Shown: positions 7,281 to 11,801 of the stretch, piece by piece | How positions within the stretch are numbered: position 1 is the stretch's first letter | Layout of the letters: each line of letters starts with the position of its first letter | Position numbers and translations under genes: made by a program | Notes under the pieces: generated by a model | Told to the model about the DNA's origin: nothing | The model's database searches: none | Seen by the model: the letters and a program-made list of their open reading frames with translations, nothing else | Source of the DNA: Sphingomicrobium sp. | Lineage (GTDB): Bacteria > Pseudomonadota > Alphaproteobacteria > Sphingomonadales > Sphingomonadaceae | Assembly: GCA_030146725.1 (NCBI GenBank) | Contig: JASLBJ010000150.1 | Location: 1 to 11,801 of the forward strand | Reading direction: 5' to 3' | DNA: 11,801 bases

Positions 7281-8338
7281 TGCGCCTCCCCGGCCTGGGT
7301 CAGTGCGTCGACCTCGTCGGAGGTCATCAGCACCGGTGGCCGGTCCATTCCACGGATCCACAGCAGGCCGTCGGGCAAGGGGTTGATCTTGCGCTCGAGC
7401 GTCGGGAAGCGGTCATGGAGCGCGATGTCGGCAAAGATGCGCGGGAAGTTGAGGCCGGCCGAGGTGAAGAAATGCACCGTGGTGAAGAATCGGCTGATGT
7501 TGATCTCGGTAACCCGCGGGACCCCCTGCTGGTCGAAGGTCATGTCGACGCCGTAGATGCCGTTCGGCCGCGCATCGATCGCGCCGATCGCATCGAGGGC
7601 CGTCCGCGTGACCTGCTCGTTCGACCAGGTCTCGCCGACGCCGGTGACTCCGGTGACCCCCGACAGCGTGCGGCTGCCGAAGCTCCAGTTGCGGCGGCGG
7701 CGGGTCTGGGCGACGACCAGCTCGCCTTCGTGCCAGATCGCCAGCCAGGTGACCGTCGCCGCGCTCAGCAGCTCGGCCGCGGTGAACTCGCCCCAGCCCT
7801 TGAAGCGGTCGATCCACAGTTTGGCGAAGTCGAACTGCTCGACGGGGAGCGCGCCCTTGCCGCCGCCGCCCTCGGTCGCGCGCAGCCAGATCTTGCCGCC
7901 AAACGCCTCGAACGCGTGGTGGAGGTCGGCCTCGTCCTTGATCAGGAAGGTTTCGGGCGTGGGAACGCCCGCGGCGCGCCAGATGACGTAGGAGGCATGC
8001 TTGTCGACACAATCCTCGACCACCTGGGGCGAGGGCATGAAGGTCTTGACGCCGATCGCGTGCAGATCGTCGCGGAAGCGCGAAAAGGCCCGCACCTCGA
8101 AATCGTTCTGCAGATGGACGAGGTCCGGTTTGGTCTTGCGGATCAGGTCGAGGGTCGCCGGCTTGTGCGCGGGCGCCTCCGCCGGCGGGACGAAGTGGCG
8201 CTCGTCGACGTCGGCCAGGAACAGGTCGGTCGGGACGCAGGACGTGCCGATCAGATAGTCGTCGCCCGATTCACGCAGCGATGCGATGACATTGTTGGTT
8301 GGAGCGCCGCCGGCGCCGCCCAGATAGATTCTTGCCAT
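7265..8338 (-). CDS. ATP-grasp domain protein (carbamoyl-phosphate-synthase-like ligase)
   Basis: ATP-grasp enzyme of 357 residues. Such enzymes activate a carboxylate as an acyl phosphate and join it to a nucleophile, often an amine. The N-terminal pre-ATP-grasp domain starts MARIYLGGAGGAPTNNVIASL, a Rossmann-like loop seen in CarB-like members, followed by DLVHLQNDFEV. The nucleotide-binding glycine-rich loop is TEGGGGKG at 155-162. Metal-binding residues appear late as YGVDMTFD (262-269) and EINISRFF (278-285), with Glu278 and Asn280 as the expected ligands. The ATG at 8338 is preferred over an in-frame TTG at 8350 because GAGG at 8342-8345 precedes it. It heads a coupled trio with the epimerase and HAD genes and follows the longest gap in the window. 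In a glycan locus it may add an amino acid or similar group to an amino sugar or uronic acid. That role is inference; I do not recognise a characterised orthologue. Confidence 0.85.
   Translation of the reverse strand: MARIYLGGAGGAPTNNVIASLRESGDDYLIGTSCVPTDLFLADVDERHFVPPAEAPAHKPATLDLIRKTKPDLVHLQNDFEVRAFSRFRDDLHAIGVKTFMPSPQVVEDCVDKHASYVIWRAAGVPTPETFLIKDEADLHHAFEAFGGKIWLRATEGGGGKGALPVEQFDFAKLWIDRFKGWGEFTAAELLSAATVTWLAIWHEGELVVAQTRRRRNWSFGSRTLSGVTGVTGVGETWSNEQVTRTALDAIGAIDARPNGIYGVDMTFDQQGVPRVTEINISRFFTTVHFFTSAGLNFPRIFADIALHDRFPTLERKINPLPDGLLWIRGMDRPPVLMTSDEVDALTQAGEAQWPED
7285..7291 (-). promoter_or_regulatory. Ribosome binding site of the epimerase gene
   Basis: GGGGAGG on the minus strand, 4 bases before the ATG at 7280 and inside the coding DNA or spacer just upstream of the ATP-grasp stop. 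It is the strongest Shine-Dalgarno match in the window and decides the start of the epimerase in favour of 7280 over the in-frame start 81 bases upstream. Confidence 0.6.
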
Positions 8339-8429
8339 GATCCTCGCCAATTGAGTGCCGCTAAACTGTCGCGCGACGCCTTAGCCGGGTTCGACCGCCC
8401 GGCAAGTCCTTGCTTGCGTCCGTCCCATA
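8339..8429 (-). promoter_or_regulatory. 91-base intergenic gap before the ATP-grasp gene, possible internal promoter region
   Basis: This is the only sizeable non-coding gap in the window; other junctions are overlaps or gaps of at most about 34 bases. It holds a perfect 10-base palindrome GTCGCGCGAC at 8368-8377 and a 6-base-pair inverted repeat GCCGGG (8384-8389) / CCCGGC (8398-8403) with an 8-base loop. On the minus strand a weak TTGCCG with a poor TAAGGC 16 bases later could be a sigma-70-like promoter, but the match is low. A separate promoter or an operator for the ATP-grasp/epimerase/HAD trio is possible from the spacing alone. Confidence 0.25.
8342..8345 (-). promoter_or_regulatory. 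Ribosome binding site of the ATP-grasp gene
   Basis: GAGG on the minus strand, 3 bases before the ATG at 8338. The spacing is short, but it favours 8338 over the in-frame TTG at 8350, which has no such site in front. Confidence 0.4.
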
Positions 8430-9503
8430 TCAGCGCTGCGGGCGCCCAAGCGAGCGGAACAGCTCGACCAGCCGCGGCGCGGTCGCGGCGAGCGAATATT
8501 CCCGCTCGCTGCGCAACCGCCCGGCGTGCCCGAAACGCGAACGGAGGCCGGGATCGGCGATCAGGCGGGCCAGTGCCGAGCGCCACTCGCCCGGATCGCT
8601 CGCAAGGATGCCGTTTTCGCCGTCGCGGACGATTTCGCTGTTCACCCCGACCGGTGAAGCGATCACCGGCAGACCGCACGCCATGTACTGGATGAGCTTG
8701 TAGCCGCTCTTGCCGCGCGCCCATGGCTCGTCGGGCAAGGGCATGATGCCGATGTCCATCGCCTGGACTTCGCCGATCTCGCCGTCCTCGCTCCAGTCGA
8801 TCAGGTCGAGGCCCGGGAAAATGTCGGCTTCCGCGGCGCGGCCCGCGCCGACGACCCGGAAGCGGACCTTCGAGCCGTCGACCAGTTCGCGCAACATGGG
8901 GAGCAGCGGTCGGACATAGGCCCAGGTCGACGGAGTCCCGATCCAGCCGAGCGTGACCGGCCCCGTCGCTGTGGCCGGCGGACCGGGCAGATAGCGGCTG
9001 GTGTCGACGACCGTCGGAAGAACGATGCTGTTGGGGCAGAACCGCAGCGCATAGCTTTGCAGATAGGCATTGCCGCAGCAGCACGCCGAGGCGGAGCCGA
9101 GCAAGGGCTCGAGCTTGCCGCCGAGCAGTCGCCGGACGGCTGGACGCGCATTCGAATCGTACATCTCGAAGAAGGCGTCGTCGAAATCATAGACGATCGG
9201 CTTGGCGGTGCGCTTGGCGAGGCGCTCGAACAGGCCGGGAAGATAGGGAAACAGCTCGGCATAGACCCAGATGACGTCGGCGTCGGAGCGGACGATCTGG
9301 CGCAGGCGTGAGAGATAGGAGCGTGCGACCTCGAGCCGCGAGAACCCGCCACCGGTGGCAAGGCTCTGGACGTAGGAGTCACCCAGCAGCGCATGGTGCT
9401 CGAGCGTGATTCCGGCCGCGGCCAGCGCTGGCTCGTACTGGAGCAGGCGCTGGCGCGTGCTTGCCGCCATCCGGCTGTATTTGGTGAAAGCCTCGACCCG
9501 CAT
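8430..9503 (-). CDS. Family 4-like glycosyltransferase (GT-B fold)
   Basis: Glycosyltransferase of 357 residues. Landmarks are KPIVYDFDDAFFEMY (101-115), the acidic patch typical of a GT4 subgroup, LGWIGTPSTW (185-194) opening the donor domain, MDIGIMPLPDEPWARGKSGY (249-268), and KSGYKLIQYMACGLPVIASP (265-284), this subgroup's equivalent of the E-x7-E region in which the first position is Lys. SEIVRDGENG follows. The ATG is separated from the rfbD stop by a single base, so it is co-transcribed with the rhamnose genes; a rhamnosyltransferase role is plausible but is guilt by association. An unusual run of three cysteines occurs at 141-143 (ASACCCGNAYL), where relatives usually carry small hydrophobic residues. 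A 91-base gap separates its stop from the ATP-grasp gene downstream. Confidence 0.88.
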   Translation of the reverse strand: MRVEAFTKYSRMAASTRQRLLQYEPALAAAGITLEHHALLGDSYVQSLATGGGFSRLEVARSYLSRLRQIVRSDADVIWVYAELFPYLPGLFERLAKRTAKPIVYDFDDAFFEMYDSNARPAVRRLLGGKLEPLLGSASACCCGNAYLQSYALRFCPNSIVLPTVVDTSRYLPGPPATATGPVTLGWIGTPSTWAYVRPLLPMLRELVDGSKVRFRVVGAGRAAEADIFPGLDLIDWSEDGEIGEVQAMDIGIMPLPDEPWARGKSGYKLIQYMACGLPVIASPVGVNSEIVRDGENGILASDPGEWRSALARLIADPGLRSRFGHAGRLRSEREYSLAATAPRLVELFRSLGRPQR

Positions 9504-9504
9504 G

Positions 9505-10407
9505 TCAGGCGGTCGTGTCCGCCCTGGCCATCAGCCGTTCGACCGTGTCCGCCGTCGATTTCCGCCAGTCGGGGCAAGTGAAGCCAAATCGCTCGGCAAA
9601 GCGCGTGCAGTCGAGCCTGGTGTCCGCCGGACGGACGGCCCGCGTCGGCCACTCCCCGGTCGTGATTCCGGTCAGCGGCGGCGCACTGGCGCCATGGCGC
9701 GCGGCCTGGGCAAAGACATGGCCGGCAAACTCGTACCAGCTGGCGCCGCCGCTGCCGGCGAGGTGCATGACCTCACCGAGCCCTGCCCGGCTTCCGCCGT
9801 CCCAGCTGCGCAGGGCTGCGATGACGCCGTCGGCGAGGTCCAACGCGAGGGTCGGGCTGCCGACCTGATCGGCAACGACCCGCACCGGCTCGGTCCCTTG
9901 CGCGAGGCGCAGCATCGTCTTGACGAAATTGCCGCCGTGGGGGCCGTAGACCCAGGCCGTGCGGACGATCAGATGATCGTCGGTGGCGTCGCGGACGCGC
10001 AGCTCGCCGTCGAGCTTGGAGGCACCGTAGGCGTTGATCGGATTGGTCGGATCGCTCTCGACATAAGGCCGTCCGGCGCTGCCATCGAACACATAGTCGG
10101 TCGAAATCTGAACCAGGCGAGCACCCGCGCCGTGGGCTGCCTCCGCGACCCGTCCCGCCGCTTCGCCATTGACAAGGAAGGCACGCTCGCGCTCATCCTC
10201 GGCCTTGTCGACCGCGGTATAGGCTGCGCCGTTGACGACCACGTCGGGGGCTGCTGCGAGGATCGCCGGGGGAATCGTGTCGGGGGCTTCGAGGTCGAGC
10301 GTCGGGCGGCCGAGCAGGATCAGCTCGAAATCGGGGGCGGTCGCCGCCATCCGCTCGGCGAAGCTCTTTGCGAACTGCCCGGCAGTCCCGGTCAACACCA
10401 CCCGCAT
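9505..10407 (-). CDS. rfbD: dTDP-4-dehydrorhamnose reductase
   Basis: NAD(P)H-dependent reductase for the last step of dTDP-L-rhamnose synthesis in the cytoplasm. The protein has 300 residues, normal for RfbD/RmlD. Visible are the N-terminal cofactor loop GTAGQF at 7-12, NGAAYTAVDKAE at 59-70, the STDYVFDG signature at 102-109, and Tyr127-x3-Lys131 in AYGASKLDGE. WVYGPHGGNFV follows, also characteristic. The ATG at 10407 forms TGATG with the rfbB stop; the open frame further upstream reads into rfbB and is not used. In the cofactor loop the usual GQLG/GQVG reads GQFA, so the last glycine is replaced by alanine. It sits between rfbB and a GT4 gene in a tight operon. The identification is strong. 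Confidence 0.95.
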   Translation of the reverse strand: MRVVLTGTAGQFAKSFAERMAATAPDFELILLGRPTLDLEAPDTIPPAILAAAPDVVVNGAAYTAVDKAEDERERAFLVNGEAAGRVAEAAHGAGARLVQISTDYVFDGSAGRPYVESDPTNPINAYGASKLDGELRVRDATDDHLIVRTAWVYGPHGGNFVKTMLRLAQGTEPVRVVADQVGSPTLALDLADGVIAALRSWDGGSRAGLGEVMHLAGSGGASWYEFAGHVFAQAARHGASAPPLTGITTGEWPTRAVRPADTRLDCTRFAERFGFTCPDWRKSTADTVERLMARADTTA

Positions 10408-11477
10408 CAGCTGGCGCCGAGCCGCTGCCCGGCATATTTCTGACGGCGGATCGGCCCCCACCACCATTCATTGGCAAGGTACCAGTCGATGGTCCGGCCG
10501 AGCCCGGTCTCGAAGCTCTCCTGCGCGGCCCAGCCGAGCTCGGTCTCGATCTTGGCCGGGTCGATCGCATAGCGGCGGTCATGCCCGGGGCGGTCGGTGA
10601 CGAAGGTGATCAGCTCGCGGCGCGGGCGGCCGTCCGGCAATGGCTGCCTGGCGTCGAGAATGTCGCAGATCGTCTCGACGACGCTAAGGTTGGTGCGTTC
10701 GGCGCGGCCGCCGACATTGTAGGATTCGCCCGGGCGTCCGGTCATCATCACCAGTTCGAGCGCGCGCGCGTGGTCGTCGACGAACAGCCAGTCGCGGACA
10801 TTGGCGCCTGCGCCGTAGACCGGCAGTGGGGCACCCTCGAGCGCGTTGAGGATGACCAGCGGAACCAGCTTTTCCGGGAAGTGGAACGGGCCGTAGTTGT
10901 TCGAGCAGTTGGAGAGGACCACGGGGAGCCCGTAGGTCTCGTGCCAGGCGCGGACGAGATGGTCGGACGCGGCCTTGGACGCCGAGTAGGGCGAGGACGG
11001 CGCGAAGGGCGTCGTTTCGGTGAACACGCCCTCGTCGAACGGCAGGTCGCCGAACACCTCGTCCGTGGACACGTGATGGAAGCGGAAATTGGCCTTTTTC
11101 TCTCCGTCGAGCTCGCGCCAGTAGGCGAGCGCGGCGTCGAGCAGGCTGAAGGTGCCCATGACATTGGTCTCGAGGAACACCGCGGGGCCGTCGATCGAGC
11201 GGTCGACATGGCTTTCGGCCGCGAGGTGCATGATCCGGTCGATCTGCCGTGATTTCAGCAAATCGAGGATTGCGGTGCGATCGAGGATGTCGACGTGGTG
11301 GAAGCTGTAGTCGGGGCTGGCCTCGACGTCCTTCAGCGACTCGAGATTGCCCGAATAGGTCAGCTTGTCGACGTTGGTCACCCGATAGCCGCCCTTGGCG
11401 ATCAAGTGCCGGCAGACCGCGCTGCCGATGAAGCCGGCGCCGCCGGTCACGAGAATATTGTGCATGGCTGTACTCAT
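10407..11477 (-). CDS. rfbB: dTDP-glucose 4,6-dehydratase
   Basis: Converts dTDP-D-glucose to dTDP-4-keto-6-deoxy-D-glucose, the branch intermediate for rhamnose and for dTDP amino-deoxyhexoses. The protein has 356 residues, normal for RfbB/RmlB. Features are the NAD-binding loop TGGAGFIGS (11-19), [12 protein letters not shown] (37-48), [12 protein letters not shown] (84-95), the catalytic triplet Thr138-Asp139-Glu140 in [10 protein letters not shown], Tyr164-x3-Lys168 in [12 protein letters not shown], and the NCSNNYGP signature (190-197). A C-terminal Trp-rich NEWWW stretch is also typical. The ATG at 11477 is used; an ATG at 11465 is an equally possible start and neither has a strong ribosome binding site. 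The gene follows rfbA after 17-18 bases and shares one base with rfbD. Identification is strong. Confidence 0.97.
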   Translation of the reverse strand: MSTAMHNILVTGGAGFIGSAVCRHLIAKGGYRVTNVDKLTYSGNLESLKDVEASPDYSFHHVDILDRTAILDLLKSRQIDRIMHLAAESHVDRSIDGPAVFLETNVMGTFSLLDAALAYWRELDGEKKANFRFHHVSTDEVFGDLPFDEGVFTETTPFAPSSPYSASKAASDHLVRAWHETYGLPVVLSNCSNNYGPFHFPEKLVPLVILNALEGAPLPVYGAGANVRDWLFVDDHARALELVMMTGRPGESYNVGGRAERTNLSVVETICDILDARQPLPDGRPRRELITFVTDRPGHDRRYAIDPAKIETELGWAAQESFETGLGRTIDWYLANEWWWGPIRRQKYAGQRLGAS

Positions 11478-11495
11478 CAGGCTGGTCTGAACGCG

Positions 11496-11801
11496 TCAGG
11501 CGTCCGCATCGGCCAATCGGCGGAGATATTTCGCATAGCCGGTCTTGCCGAGCGCATCGGCGCGCTCGAGCAGGCCGGCCCGGTCGATATAGCCGAGTTC
11601 GAAGGCGATCTCCTCGAGGCACATGACCTTGACGCCCTGCCGGTGCTCGATCGTGCGGACGAACGACGAGGCGTCGTGCAGGCTGTCGTGGGTGCCGGTG
11701 TCGAGCCAGGCGAAGCCGCGGCCGAGGCGAACGACCTGGAGGTCGCCGCGCTCGAGGTAGACGCGGTTGACGTCGGTGATCTCGATCTCGCCGCGTGGCG
11801 A
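11496..11801 (-). CDS. rfbA: Glucose-1-phosphate thymidylyltransferase, C-terminal part (5' end outside window)
   Basis: The last 101 codons of RfbA/RmlA, the enzyme that makes dTDP-D-glucose from dTTP and glucose-1-phosphate. The frame is open from the right-hand window edge and ends in TGA at 11498-11496. The visible peptide contains GEIEITDVNRVYLERGDLQV, then GRGFAWLDTGTHDSLHDAS, then FVRTIEHRQGVKVMCLEEIA, all diagnostic of RfbA C-terminal halves, and ends LGKTGYAKYLRRLADADA. A normal RfbA has about 290 residues, so around two thirds lies beyond the window. It is directly upstream of rfbB in the same operon. rfbC, which often accompanies these genes, is not between rfbA and rfbB and does not occur elsewhere in the window. 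Confidence 0.95.
   Translation of the reverse strand, partial: SPRGEIEITDVNRVYLERGDLQVVRLGRGFAWLDTGTHDSLHDASSFVRTIEHRQGVKVMCLEEIAFELGYIDRAGLLERADALGKTGYAKYLRRLADADA

Noticed and set aside
8384-8403. GCCGGG/CCCGGC stem as an intrinsic terminator after the GT4 gene
   Set aside because: The stem is only 6 base pairs and no T-run follows in the minus-strand direction, so I list it only as part of a possible regulatory gap.
7280-8695. 471-codon open frame on the plus strand
   Set aside because: It lies opposite the ATP-grasp gene and part of the GT4 gene, both with intact catalytic motifs. Its translation is rich in Arg, Asp and Gly with no recognisable domain, as expected for an antisense shadow at high G+C.
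9406-10443. 345-codon open frame on the plus strand
   Set aside because: Antisense to rfbD and the start of the GT4 gene; no domain features, and rfbD is unambiguous.
10684-11622. 312-codon open frame on the minus strand in another frame of rfbB
   Set aside because: Extremely Arg-rich translation overlapping rfbB and the end of rfbA, both firmly identified.
1-11801. Defence system, prophage or mobile island
   Set aside because: No nuclease, toxin, integrase, transposase, terminal repeat, tRNA or CRISPR-like repeat was found; every gene fits glycan biosynthesis.

Overview
The window is an 11.8 kb piece of a surface-polysaccharide (O-antigen, capsule or exopolysaccharide) biosynthesis locus. 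Base composition is high in G+C throughout (about two thirds by eye). Genes are packed with ATGA, TTGA and GTGA stop/start overlaps, and long antisense shadow ORFs are frequent, as expected at this composition. Protein style suggests an alphaproteobacterium, plausibly a sphingomonad. That is an impression only, since no rRNA or other marker gene is present. No tRNA, rRNA, CRISPR array, insertion sequence or phage gene was seen.

Left half, plus strand (2-5767): five genes in one tight operon that begins before the window. They are a DegT-family sugar aminotransferase (5' end missing) most like the FdtB/QdtB 3-aminotransferases, a Wzx-type flippase starting on TTG, a GT4-like glycosyltransferase, a family 2 glycosyltransferase and a second GT4 glycosyltransferase. 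Four of the five genes are linked by 4-base overlaps; only the flippase to first glycosyltransferase junction has a short gap.

Right half, minus strand (read 11801 to 5707): rfbA (3' part only), rfbB, rfbD and a GT4 glycosyltransferase. A 91-base gap follows, the longest non-coding stretch in the window. Then come an ATP-grasp ligase, an SDR nucleotide-sugar epimerase/dehydratase and a HAD phosphatase, which overlap one another by 16 and 4 bases. The two operons converge and their last genes overlap tail to tail by 61 bases, with an imperfect inverted repeat at the junction.

How they fit together (inference): RfbA and RfbB make dTDP-4-keto-6-deoxy-glucose. RfbD leads this to dTDP-L-rhamnose, although rfbC is not in view. 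The aminotransferase probably uses the same pool for a dTDP-3-amino-3,6-dideoxyhexose, whose ketoisomerase and acyltransferase would lie outside the window. The four glycosyltransferases would assemble a lipid-linked repeat unit and Wzx would flip it across the inner membrane. The ATP-grasp/epimerase/HAD trio is the least explained part and the best candidate for undescribed chemistry, possibly amide-type decoration of a sugar. No polymerase (Wzy), chain-length regulator (Wzz) or priming transferase lies in the window.
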